The translations under genes and the position numbers were made by a program. Positions 35,401-45,729 of a stretch of 64,000 bases of DNA are shown one piece after another. The stretch's first letter is position 1; each line of letters begins with the position of its first letter. The stretch comes from Akebia trifoliata (Eukaryota > Streptophyta > Magnoliopsida > Ranunculales > Lardizabalaceae). The stretch covers positions 434,001-498,000 of the forward strand of contig JADQWC010000526.1 in the NCBI GenBank assembly GCA_017979445.1. Direction: 5' to 3'. Below the pieces are notes generated by a model. It was not told the origin of the DNA and did not search any database. It worked only from the letters and a program-made list of their open reading frames with translations.

Positions 35401-36078
35401 ACTGATCTTTTTTTCACATTTTTTTTCTTTTCCTTCTTGGACTTGGATAATCTAAAATGCCAGGAATCTTAAGACGTAGGCTTTATCTCCAACAAGTAAT
35501 CATTTAAGAAATGTTTGTTGAGGTGATTCTTGGAAGATCTTCAGGGAGGAGTCATAGATCTGATCTTGTTGATTTGTGTGGAACCATCTTTTTTTATCGT
35601 CTTCTTCTGATTTTAGATCTGCATGTGTACGTCTTTCACAGTAGACATTTGAAGAAAATTCTGAACAAGAATAGGTGATCTTTTTATGTGTCGATGTAGG
35701 GATTTAATGATAGGAGTTTTGAGTGCTCAAGTGATATTTGATGAAATATAAAAAAAAAACATGAAATTCTATGAAATGGATGAATTGGATTATGCCAACT
35801 ATATGACCACACCACCGACAAAAGAACGACACAGCGGGATCGGTGTGCTCATTGGAGCTCGAGCTCTCATACTATGTGAAATGCTAATATATGATTTATT
35901 TTTTATGATGATTACAAGACCCAAATAGGGTTTGTATAGAAACTAATAACAAACTCTAACAGATTAAATAACCACAATCAGTTCAAATCTCTTACTAATC
36001 TACCATATTTAAATCTCCCTAAATCTTAATAGACATGATTCGGTGCAATCATTGTACACATTATTACAATGCTTCACA
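32405..36078 (-). mobile_element. Copia-like LTR element without coding sequence, copy B
   Basis: LTRs lie at 32405-32597 and 35875-36078, both TGTGAA...TTCACA. On the minus strand the primer-binding site beside the right LTR reads TAGTATGAGAGC, one base from the copy-A site. The polypurine tract tttgaggggggatg lies next to the left LTR. The interior includes the candidate nested LTR 33265-35380. It is the duplicate of 19328-22866, inherited through the segmental duplication. Confidence 0.7.
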
Positions 36079-37158
36079 TCTAATACTCTAACCAATAATA
36101 CAAATTCTTAAACCTCCTCCTTAGCATGGTTTCAAATCTCATCCGAGACTGAGATAACTTGCCCAAGTCATCTCGATATCATTTAGACGATATTTTGAAA
36201 ATCTCATCCGAGTTGGTAAAACTCGATTGAATCAATCAGGATTTTGTATATTTTAATCAAAATAATTAATTTTGTTAGAATTTTAATATTTATTATCAAA
36301 ATAAAATATGAATTTATGATTAGACATATTCTAATATTCCCTATTTCATAAAAACATTTATAAATTATTTTATATAAATATACACGAATAGATAAGAGAG
36401 CTACTATCGTACCCCAACTTTTACTTATTACAGTCCAATTAAAAATAAAAAAGATAAGTGTATGGTGGATAATAAGTAAAAGTTGGGTTGGGATGTTAAT
36501 AGAAGCTCTCTTATGGTAAACAACTGAACTTGTTTGAATGTGTTATAATGTTTTGTAATATTGAATTTTAATTTGAGCCAAAACTCTATTATATTTGAAA
36601 GGTGTGTTTTACTTTAAGAAATTGGAGTGTAATAAGTAAAAGTTGGGATGCCAATAGAAACTGTCATAAATTGTAAACTAGAGTTAAATGCTTTATATCA
36701 TCCAAGACAACATGAAAGAGACGCAACATAAAAATGGCCAAAATATTTGGCCAAGCACAATACAACTATTAGATGTGCATAGATTTAACGGTGGAGATCG
36801 TTTAAAAATGATCTTTTGTAAAGTTTAATTTAATTACATCCTCCCACCCCTCAAATTGCATTGCAGACCCCATACTTTTTCTCTTCCCACTATCACATAA
36901 CATGCATTATGTTCGCTCCCCCTCTCTCTACAATCCCCTATTTCTTGAATTCCTAATTAATTTTTATTTTATTTTATTATTTTATTTTTTTATTTTTCAC
37001 TTCAAGAGAGAAATTGTGTGGATGATGACAAGGAAATATAGAAAAGATAACAAGCATATATACATGTATTATTGTAATTACACAGAGAAACTTTAAACTT
37101 TACTAACAAAAATGTACACTTGTATTGTTGTAATTACACGGAGAAGTTTTACAAGAAA

Positions 37159-37404
37159 ATGGTGGAAGCAGTTGTCAGTGTTCTAGTAGAAAAATTGCTT
37201 GAAAGTCTTTTAAATGAAGGGTGTCAAGTGCTTGAATTCCACAAACAGTTCAGGAAAATGCAAAAGGAGCTTCCTCACATGCAAAGCTTCCTCGAAGTCG
37301 CAAATAACATGAGGATAAACGATCGAAAGGGACCTTTAAAAATTGTCGCAAGGGAACTAACAAAATTATTATTTAATTCTTTAAAAGAATTATTAATTTT
37401 TTAA
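37159..37404 (+). pseudogene. NLR copy truncated to the first coiled-coil helices
   Basis: This is the duplicate of the first 72 codons of the intact NLR: MVEAVVSVLVEKLLESLL, including Glu11, then LTKLLF. After codon ~72 the sequence diverges into NSLKELLIF and a stop (37402-37404), giving an 82-residue open frame. The frame is undamaged: of 8 differences from the intact gene, 4 change the residue (Ala2Val, Arg22Cys, Lys32Arg, Asp46Glu). The start at 37159 is chosen because it matches the intact gene; the frame is open further upstream to 37120. The upstream region, including the duplicated leader unit, is retained, so it could still be transcribed. NB-ARC and LRR are missing. Confidence 0.9.
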
Positions 37405-38212
37405 ATGTTTAATTGTTGCTTGATTTTAGTTTTAATTGTTTTATTATTTAATTTTAATTGTTTAATTGTTGTTTGATTTTAATTTTAATTGTTTAATTGT
37501 TATTTGATTTTAATTTTAATTGTTTAATTGTTATTTGATTTTAATTTTAATTTTTTTATTGTTTAACTTTTAATTTGAGTTTTAATTGTTTGAATTTTTA
37601 TTTGAGTTTTATTTTTAGTTAGATTAGATTTTTAACTGGATTTCGATTTTTATTATATTTTTCTAACGTTCGGGATCTCTATGTTGAATTTGAAAGTTGA
37701 GGGGCATTTTGGTCATTTTTATGATTTTTTCTAAATTTCTTTGTTTTCGTCGGTTTGGGTCCCGTTAGACCCGAAATCATATTCTAAGTGCAATGGAGGT
37801 ACTTTCGAGGTCTTTCGGAGGTCCGAAATTCATGAAGGGTATTTTCGTCATTTTGTCTATTTTTGCAGATTTTTACAAATTTTAACGTGAGTTTTCTTTC
37901 AGTTTCAACGTGATTATTTCTAAATTTCAAAGTCATATTTTTCTAGCGTAGCGAGGTCTCTAGGTTATCGAACTGTGTAGCGAACCTAAGCGTACGTACT
38001 TGCTAAATCGGGTGTACCGTGTGGCGATCCTAAGCGTGCGTGAATTTCTATGTCGAGTCGTAACAAGTAGGGGAGATGAAAAGAGTGAAAACGAAAGGAA
38101 TCAGGGACAGTACTCACAAGTCTTTGACTTCTTTGTGATCATCATTAGGAATTCACGGTAATCGGGTGACGAATTGTCGAATTAGGCAGATGCAAAAATG
38201 GGGTGTCTACAC
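37375..38212 (+). repeat. LTR-like block at the NLR breakpoint
   Basis: 37375-37640 is a low-complexity series of tttaattgtttaattgtt units. 37640-38212 is unique-looking sequence ending gggtgtctaca, resembling the LTR-like remnant at 1-804. Different loci lie on its two sides (NLR, S4 gene), so it marks a rearrangement junction. No target duplication was seen. Confidence 0.45.
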
Positions 38213-38583
38213 TTTCCATTCATTGCTTTAAGGGATTTACGACTCAAAATTGGCAGGAAACAAAGAGGAAGGAGAAGCATTCTACAATAACTAAAGGAAA
38301 AACAACTATTTTCGTATAAGGAAACATGTCCCAACCATGCGAACTTCTCTACCGACCCCCACATATACAAAAATATAGTATTCTATACTAGAGGATCAGC
38401 TACAAGCTTAACAAGTTCTCCTCAAGCATCACATATAGTTCACAACTCCCTAATTTCATTAGTTTACATGTTACCATTGAAATAATTGCAAGTCTTTTCC
38501 ATCATCTTCAAAACTTGCTCTAATAGCAAAAATTGTTGCTGAACAATGCAATGTGGAAGCTCTAATATCTAATCTATTTTCAG

Positions 38584-39128
38584 TAATGGAGATGTGCGTG
38601 TGAACTGGACACCTGTGACAAAAAACGGGACCATTCTCAGAACTGGAGACATTGTTTCAATTAGTGGTAAAGGAAGGCTGAAGGTGAGCTATAAAATTTG
38701 ATCAAAAGTTGTCTTTTTATATCTACTTCAATACTAAATCATATTTTGTTTGAACCACACTCTAATGTCCCATCATGGTCTAATACGTATACATATCCTG
38801 AAGGTATCAACATGGTAAGTTGGTAAGGTGTGTGAGTAGTAATGCCACATACTTGGGATCAAAACCCCATAATATTCTCCCTTATACCTATCAAGGAAAC
38901 CATTTTTTTTTCACATTGGACCCATTTTTCTGAAGTAATGTGGGTAGTCTGAAGCAATACAATAATGTTCGAAGAATGGATTTGTTTTTCCCCTTCCCGA
39001 GAGTATCGTTGCAATTCATATTTTTCTTTGTGAATCTCACACAACTAGAACTTTCTTTGATGCAGATAGGTGAGATAAACACAACAAAGAAGGGAAAGTT
39101 TGCAGTTGAGCTCATCCGATATTTATAA
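38584..39128 (+). pseudogene. S4-domain RNA-binding protein gene, last two exons
   Basis: Exon 38584-38683 (after ctattttcag) encodes NGDVRVNWTPVTKNG...ISGKGRLK, and exon 39066-39128 (after gatgcag) encodes IGEINTTKKGKFAVELIRYL and a TAA stop. This is the C-terminal half of the S4 RNA-binding domain of plant YlmH-like, organelle-targeted S4 proteins (At1g53120 type). The NGxVxVN motif is the signature S4 loop. Both exons have intact frames and splice sites. Earlier exons are not found upstream, where the sequence runs into the LTR-like block ending at 38212. It could be the 3' end of a gene cut by rearrangement; an intact upstream part elsewhere cannot be excluded. Confidence 0.8.
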
Positions 39129-39659
39129 TCTGTAATACGAGTTAAGTTTTTAACAGTTTCTTCATCAATTGTGGCCATATGGTCATGTTAACTTCAGTTT
39201 CATTCAACATTCAATCGTGTCAGATTGGTTTCAATCTTCATCGTGGAATTTGTAAGTGGGTAAGATATTTCCAGTAAAACTGAGAGTTACGACCGAGCAG
39301 ATGAGGAAGAGATCGAATCATGAAATCAAAGTATGAAACCCAAAGGCAGAATAGCAGAAAGCTGCACATCTACTGCCAACAACATTTTATTTTATTTTTC
39401 TAAATTTAAGGTGTGATTTTGTTGGTAATTTTTCTTCTGTTTTCTTGCATTGCATCTGTTCAACACTTTGTACAAGAAATAAAATGTTCCTCTTTTTTTT
39501 TTTTTTAAAGTTTTTGTTCCATTGTTATTCCTGGATACATGAAGGGGAAAAATGCTGTTTGACCATATTCAATCATAGAGTCGATCTGATTCGTGGACAA
39601 CCTTACTTATGGATTTGTGTGCAACTCGTCGGTAAAGATATTATCACTTAATATGAGAG
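39129..39659. other. 3' flank of the S4 gene fragment
   Basis: Possible 3' UTR with an aataaaat signal at 39479-39486 followed by a T-run. No other gene is seen. Confidence 0.4.
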
Positions 39660-39687
39660 CTTCTATTGCCACACCAGCTTTTACTAA

Positions 39688-39752
39688 CAGCACCTCAACA
39701 TGTATGTTAATTTTATGGTGATTTACATATGAATGGAGGTGCTGTTAGCTAA
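39688..39752. mobile_element. Short fold-back element
   Basis: Arms ctaacagcacctc and gaggtgctgttag are perfect complements around about 40 bp. The flanking phrase ttgccacaccag(c/t)ttt recurs at 40421-40436. Confidence 0.55.
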
Positions 39753-39809
39753 AAAAAAATCTCTCCTTAATATGATACAAGACTAAATAGTCGAACAATT
39801 TAAATTCGG

Positions 39810-40174
39810 GTGGCGTTCGGAGGCCCTAAAGAGAGCCAAACATTTTTTTCAATGTATAGATTAGAAGTTTTGGAATGGGCTGATTTTTTTGTTGTTGTTG
39901 TGAGGATGATCTATATGGCGAGGAGATCATCCTCACCAAAAATCAGCTCATTCCGAAACTTCTCACCCCATCAAAAGTGGTTTACAAAAATCGGACAGTC
40001 CACGATTTTTCAATTTGTAAACTAGGGTTAAAAGTTTTAGAATGAGCTGATTTTTTGTGAGGATGATCTCTTCATAGAGATCTGTCAAAAATCAGCTCAT
40101 TCCAAAGCTTCTAACCTATGTTTTGAAAAATGTTTGGCACAATGTTTGGCTCTCTTTAGGGTCTCCGAACGCTT
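39810..40174. mobile_element. Hairpin element, gcgttcggag subfamily
   Basis: Terminal inverted repeats gcgttcggaggccctaaaga and its near-complement at 40150-40174, followed inward by gagccaaacatt and its complement. It carries two hairpin modules of the gaatgggctgattttt/gaggatgatct type and the tcggacagtccacgattttt spacer. A gttgttgttg insertion lies in the first arm. Unlike the other copies it is not flanked by (TA)n. Confidence 0.75.
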
Positions 40175-41712
40175 TCTTTTACATTCTCCTTGATATCTGT
40201 GACTTGAGACTTATAATTTCTCAGCTTTGCTACTGTGCCAAATCACATCAATGGTCTCTCTGCATCTCCCAAGTCCAGCCTCTGTTTCAAGTTACTACTA
40301 TAAAAAATGGTGCCAAATTTGGGCAATTAAGTATTGAAGATACAAGATGGTAACAAAATACTTGCAAAAAGTACAAAATTAGCCGTAAAGATCACGAAAA
40401 CAGTTTAACATAATTTATATTGCCACACCAACTTTTCTTATTAACACAAACAATGAAATTAAATATGCTGTTTAGGTACTGACAACCATTTTAATTTTTT
40501 TAATGACTCACCCCTCTTTCTATATCTTCTATTTCCCCAAAGAAGTTCTTTGAATTTGGGATTCTACTTAGGTGAGAAAAGCTCTTTCAATTCTAAAAGT
40601 ATTGGTTATAAGAGCGAGAGAAATTTTCGAAAAATATATGACCCTTTATGTACTTCCATATTTTCTTCTCCCTCTTTTTTCTCTCCTCTAAATGCATTTT
40701 TGTGAAGCTAGCTGCGAGTTCAGATTACGTGAAACACTTGTTTAGTTTACAACAATTCAGATTTTAGGACCCTTTTTATGGAATAATCACTTCAGAATCA
40801 GATCTCGGACATTCAGTCTTCTAGATGTAGAATGTGGTCTAATTAATAGAACTTCATGTTTGAAGAAAAACATGAATCGTTCCCATGGAATTTATTGAAG
40901 ATCAGACAATCATTCACATTGCTTCCATTGTTCTTTCTATCCATTTTTAAACATACCCTCCATGTTCATAAACTGAGCTTTTTTAATTGAATTTGATTAA
41001 ACCCATTAGTCTCATAGAATCATGTTGCATTGCCCACTATTGCACGAAATATTTCGTGTACACAAAATGAAGTATCACAAATCTATAACATTGCCACCAC
41101 AACAGTAATGGGTCAATGGAAAATAAACGAAAAAAAGGAAGTTTTGGATTCAGATACAATAGTTCAGAAGGATCTCAGCATCAAAGAGAATTTTAGGTCG
41201 ATCTTGTTTTGAGAAGTAGTGCACTTCTATAAGAATCACAATTGCAAATTTTCTGTGACTTTACTTATTATTGGCTTCTAGCAAATGTTGGAAGCGAGAA
41301 GCTAGTTTATGTAGAATCACTTTTCAAATGCATTCCCAAATGCCATCTTAAGAAATACTCACATGAGACATCTAGTAATGCTTTAAAAAAAAAATGTCAA
41401 TGCTTGGAAACAAAAGCTATATAGAAATACATACTATTAAACTGAAAAACACTATAGTGTGATTAAGAATCTCCCCATAATCCATTAAACATAAAAACTC
41501 AAAAAGGGAAAAACACACAAACAAGTATCACCACTATTCTTTTATTGACCAAACAAACTTGTTGACACAATCCTTGTATACCCAAAGGAAGATTAATAAA
41601 CCCTTTCATGTAGATATAGAGAACTACCATCTACTCTTTATTTTGTCTCCCCATTCTCTCATTCTCTCTATCTCAACTCAGCTGCACTACTCTTTAAAAT
41701 TCTTAAATAAAA
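40175..41712. other. Intergenic, no gene recognised
   Basis: Read on both strands without finding an exon, RNA gene or transposon end. This is the 3' side of the STIG1-like gene. Confidence 0.5.
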
Positions 41713-42204
41713 TCAAGCATACCCACAATTTCCATACTCACATTTCAGACCAGATGAGCACTTGACATGGCACTTCCCACAATGATCAGTGTTGTAAGCG
41801 ACATCGGTGCAAATCCCATTGCAGCAAAGCTCACCATATCCACATTTATGTTTACAGCTTCCACAGTTGTTCCGATCACCTAGTACATTACGACAATGTT
41901 TCTTGCAACATTGAAGAAGCCCAGTCCTATTGTTCACTGACACATTGTTACATATATTATGAGAGATGGGATGACAACGTGCACCCTTCTTTATCTTTTT
42001 TGGTTGATATCGGGGGTTCGATCGGGCATTTAGACTAAGGGGCTGAGCATCAACGATGTAGTCTTCGTCATCTTCTATATCGGTGATGGTGGTTGAGAAA
42101 GCGGCCCAAGAGTGTAAGAAAATTAGGAGGAGAGGGATTGTGACAGAGAGAATGGTAGTAATGTTGATAAGAGTAGCCATTCTCTCTGTAGGGGAGGTGC
42201 CCAT
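41713..42204 (-). CDS. STIG1-like secreted cysteine-rich protein
   Basis: An intronless 163-residue protein. Residues 9-38 are a hydrophobic signal peptide (LSVTIPLLLIFLHSWAAFS). The C-terminal ~90 residues hold 16 cysteines in the order of the STIG1 family: CC-x3-C, NNCGSC-x3-C, LCCNGIC, HCGKC-x3-C, LKCEYGNCGYA. In the family these secreted peptides act in the stigma exudate or apoplast: tomato STIG1 promotes pollen-tube growth and binds pollen receptor kinases; Arabidopsis GRI is a relative. A second Met at residue 9 (42180) would give a more conventional signal peptide start and is a realistic alternative. A TATA-like element, gtattatatgg, lies about 50 bp upstream on the minus strand (42254-42264). 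It stands alone and appears intact. Confidence 0.93.
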   Translation of the reverse strand: MGTSPTERMATLINITTILSVTIPLLLIFLHSWAAFSTTITDIEDDEDYIVDAQPLSLNARSNPRYQPKKIKKGARCHPISHNICNNVSVNNRTGLLQCCKKHCRNVLGDRNNCGSCKHKCGYGELCCNGICTDVAYNTDHCGKCHVKCSSGLKCEYGNCGYA

Positions 42205-42299
42205 AACATTGAGAATTAAGGGACGTGGGGGGTATTTGAACTAGTAGGTCTCCCATATAATACTCCATAATCTAAGGGAAGTTGTACTTTTTAGTCTTA

Positions 42300-43111
42300 G
42301 GTGTTGTTTGTTAAACTAAAAAAAATAAGTGCTGAATAGTATTAAGCGCTGAAACTTATAAGCGCTAAATTTAAGTGCTGAAAAAGTTGTTTGTTTAGAT
42401 GCTGAATCATGCTTGTTATACATTGCTGAAGCTGGTTTATATGGTCTAAAGATTATCCTCATAAAAAATCAGTCCATTTTGAAATTTCTAACTCGTCAAA
42501 AATAATTTAAAAAAAAAAAAAAAAAGGATGATTTACGAATCTTGAACTTGTTTTGATAGGGTTAGAAGTTTCAGGATGTGCTGATTTTTGGTGATGATGA
42601 TCTCCTCATTGTAGAGACCATCCTCATCAAAAATCAACTTATTCCAAAACTTTTAAACCATATAAGACAAAATAATTTAGTTATGGTGTGGGTTTATTAA
42701 TTTGTGGGGTGCTTATATACTAATGAGGAGATCATCATCATCAAAAATCAACTCATTCCAAAACTTTTAACCCATATAAAACAAAATAATTTAGACATGG
42801 TGTGGGTTTATTAATTTGTGGGGTGCTTATATATATCTATGGGATATAAGAGGTAATATCCTTTTAAGAATAAGGGCATACTTGTCCATACTCAAAAAAA
42901 CGAAAGGCATACTTATCCGTGTCAAAAAAGGCGAAGTGCTTACCGCTTCAACACTTTTTTCAGCATCAAAATAGTGTTGAATTTTTTTCACTTATTTTCA
43001 GCAATAAGCGCTGAAAACATAGAGTAAACAAATGCGCTATTTTGATAAAAAGTACTGAATTTAATTTTTTTCAGCAATAAGCGCTGAAAATTTGCGCAAA
43101 TAAACACTGCC
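42300..43111. mobile_element. PIF/Harbinger-like MITE with nested hairpin element
   Basis: The ends GGTGTTGTTTGTT and the complement of CAAATAAACACTGCC are imperfect inverted repeats flanked by TTA on both sides (42297-42299 and 43112-43114), the target preference of Harbinger/Tourist elements. The subterminal word aagcgctgaa recurs many times on both sides. The interior 42428-42836 is a nested hairpin element. It sits about 100 bp upstream of the STIG1-like start codon, so it may affect that promoter. Confidence 0.6.
42428..42836. mobile_element. Degenerate hairpin element with a ~115-bp tandem repeat
   Basis: It contains diverged modules of the gatgatctcctcattg / catcctcatcaaaaatcaact type. 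The right part is duplicated in tandem: 42605-42720 and 42722-42836 share atcaaaaatcaact, aacccatataaaacaaaata and ttaatttgtggggtgctta. Confidence 0.6.
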
Positions 43112-43114
43112 TTA

Positions 43115-43525
43115 ATCACTCCCTAAAATTCTTATTTGGTTTAATTGACTGACATTTAATGGGTTTTAATAGAGCTCTAGATTCTAGCTTCCATGAAATA
43201 ATATTTTTCTAGTTTTTATGAATTAATATTTTGTTTTAATGGTGTGGGACTTAGTCCCCCTATAATACTAAAGTGATAGGTTATAAGTATGTTTTGAAAC
43301 TCATAAAGTCAACTCAAAACTCGGCCAAGTCAATTCAATTTGATGTGATTTTGAGTTGACTAAGTACTCAACTCGCTCACGGCCAATTTATCGAATTTAC
43401 TTGAGAACTTGCCCATGTTACAATTATGTTACCTTTCAACAAATAGAGAATCCCTAACTTTACATCCACCCGAAGTGTTTAAGTGGAATGGATTCTATAA
43501 TGCATGAATTGTTGAAAAAAAATTC
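43115..43525. other. Intergenic, no gene recognised
   Basis: A short repeat on aactcggccaagtcaattca / aactcg phrases; no gene. Confidence 0.45.
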
Positions 43526-43681
43526 TGCTCACCGACTTTTTCCTCACAGGTCTCATAGGATCACTCATCGACTCTGCATGTGTTGAGGGCATCCCCAAAC
43601 TCATAAAAGTGCCCTCATTAGACTGCAAGTGTTGCACATTGGAGAGTTTTTAAGCTCTGTGAGGAAAAAGTCTGTGAGCGA
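43526..43681. mobile_element. Short fold-back (MITE-like) element
   Basis: Arms of 24 bp, gctcaccgactttttcctca... (43527-43550) and its complement ...tgaggaaaaagtctgtgagc (43657-43679), differ at one position. They enclose about 105 bp with a further internal ctcat/atgag symmetry. Confidence 0.6.
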
Positions 43682-43975
43682 TGACAATGTAAATGAAGGT
43701 TTTTTAGGGGTCTAGACTAGAAGTCCCTTAATGATACCAACTACAAAGTTACTTTTGGATGCCCATAGCATGTCACTATGTGTAGGTTTTCATTCTAAAT
43801 ATGGATGAAAAACATCTATGGTTTTGTGTACACTTCCACGTCAACAATGATGTCAATTTCATTGTCACTAGTAAGGATATTTTGATGTGAACTGAATCAA
43901 TACCTAAAAATATGAAAGTCTGAGTGGTGTGAAAAAGTAAGCCCATCTTTGAGGCTGAAATCTTACACCTTTCAA

Positions 43976-44691
43976 TAGGGCTGCAGCTTGGGTGGGCAAA
44001 ACCCAAATTCACTTGGTTGAATTTGACACTGAGTATGGGCATATATAGTTAGCTTGGGTTTGGGCAAAAAAAAATAAAAAAATGTCTGACTCAAATTAGA
44101 TTGGGCTCAAGCATGGGTATCAGCCAATCCAATTTGTTCAAACCCAAACTAATTATGATTATAATTTTGAAATATTTCTTATCTTGATTTTTTTCACACT
44201 CATAATTCATATTTCAATATATATGCTTTTGTTTACCAATATATCAAAACTAATGTATGATTATTTTCATTAGATAAATAACTATTTTATTTTAAGTGTA
44301 ATTGTCATGCAAGGATTATATTACAACTTTAAATATTTTTTTTTTTTGAAAATTACAATTATTAATAAAAAAATAATTATTTTAGGTAATCTTATTATTT
44401 TCTCCTCTCTTTAAATGTGCTTATAATTTTAAGTATATAAACTTTTTGAAATATATTTTTAAGAAAAATAATTGTAAATTTTTAGTTCTTTTACACGCAA
44501 CTTATCTTTATATAAGCCCATAGCAATACTAAATTGCCTAGTATTAATGAAGAATACATTAACCCAACTTAATTAGAGTTTGGATTGAGCATTTCATGCC
44601 AGAGGTTGGGTTGGATGAGGGCATGAGTTGGTGTTTGTCAAGTTTGGCTTGGGCATGGGTTGATCCCCAACCCGCCTGGGTTGCAGCCCTA
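43976..44691. mobile_element. Non-autonomous hAT element with 8-bp target duplication
   Basis: The ends are TAGGGCTGCAGC and the complement of TTGCAGCCCTA, a 10-bp perfect inverted repeat of hAT type (TAGGG...). Identical 8-bp duplications CCTTTCAA flank it (43968-43975 and 44692-44699). The 716-bp interior is AT-rich with no transposase frame. The subterminal regions carry gggtt(t)gggc words. Confidence 0.9.
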
Positions 44692-44836
44692 CCTTTCAAG
44701 ATACTCTTCCTTTCAACCCTTAAGGTAGTCATTTTTTTCTTTTTTCTAAGGTTTGAACATGAGACGGAATGCTGACTGTAATACCAAATGACACCAACCC
44801 AATTAATACATAAAAAATGCTTATGTGTTAGTGGTG

Positions 44837-45729
44837 TAGAAAGTTAAGCCAATGTTTGTTTCGAGTCTATGTAATTCTCATCACAAAAATATGATAAACC
44901 CTTTTCGACATTTGATTTTTACATAAATCGATCAAATATACTTTTAATTGAATGTGATGAATGAAAAGCCAAAAGTTTGATTTAAAATAATTAATAAGTT
45001 TAGTACATATTGTGGACAAACATTATAATAATTCAAGATCATGACATGACACGTGGTTGGGACACAAATCCCAAGAATATTACAAGATACACATGGATCC
45101 GAGACCGAGAGTTGACCTTACAAGTTCGAGAGATGACCTTATGAGTCCAAGAGATGTCGAAGGGACACATGGATCTAAGTCGGAGATATATCAAATTAAA
45201 GAAGTGGATCTAAAATCAAATCCCAAAATACACGAAATCAATGCGATGAAAATCTAGGGATTTACCTAGATTTGAAGAGGACGTTACTAAAATACAATTC
45301 TATGAATCAGGATCGAAAAAAGAAGAAAAATATTCTAATTGATACACCAGATTTGAAGAGAGATAATATCAGGGGAAATCTTACTCAGATCATGGAGGGA
45401 TCTCTATAAATAAGAGGGGAGCAGCATACAAAAGGTATGTTCTGATTCTGATCGTCAGAGAAATTGTGGTGGAGGCACCCCCACTGCTTAGGACAAACAA
45501 AATCAAAATCAGATGTGCAAATCTAATTGCATCTACATATATATATATAGATAGAAAGTTAAGCCAATTTTTCTTTCAAGTCTTCGTAATTCTCATCACA
45601 AAAATCTTGATAAACCCTTCTCGGAATTTGATTTTTTTGAATAAATCCATCAAATATACTTTTAATTGAATGTGATGAATGTAAAGCCAAAAGCTTTATT
45701 TAAAATATTTAATAAGTTTAGTGCATATA
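44837..45729. repeat. ~175-bp direct repeats flanking a 540-bp LTR-like spacer
   Basis: 44837-45012 and 45551-45729 share aaagttaagccaat, attctcatcacaaaaat, tttaattgaatgtgatgaat and aataagttta. The spacer between starts tgtggacaaacattataata, contains a TATA-like ctataaataagagggg (45408-45422) and ends in (TA)n. This could be a local duplication or an LTR fragment; I cannot decide. Confidence 0.5.

Larger units (their letters stand above)
28025..37373. repeat. Segmental duplication, copy B
   Basis: Collinear with copy A (14400-24136). 28025-29860 carries the LINE remnant and MITE pair; 31886-37373 carries the copia-like element and the NLR 5' end. A stretch near 34715-34880 is absent from copy A. 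The right edge falls at codon ~72 of the NLR, where the sequence changes abruptly to an LTR-like block. Confidence 0.85.

Noticed and set aside
44837..45729. A complete LTR retrotransposon with 175-bp LTRs.
   Set aside because: The repeats lack TG...CA ends, no primer-binding site or target duplication was found, and the 540-bp spacer is too short.
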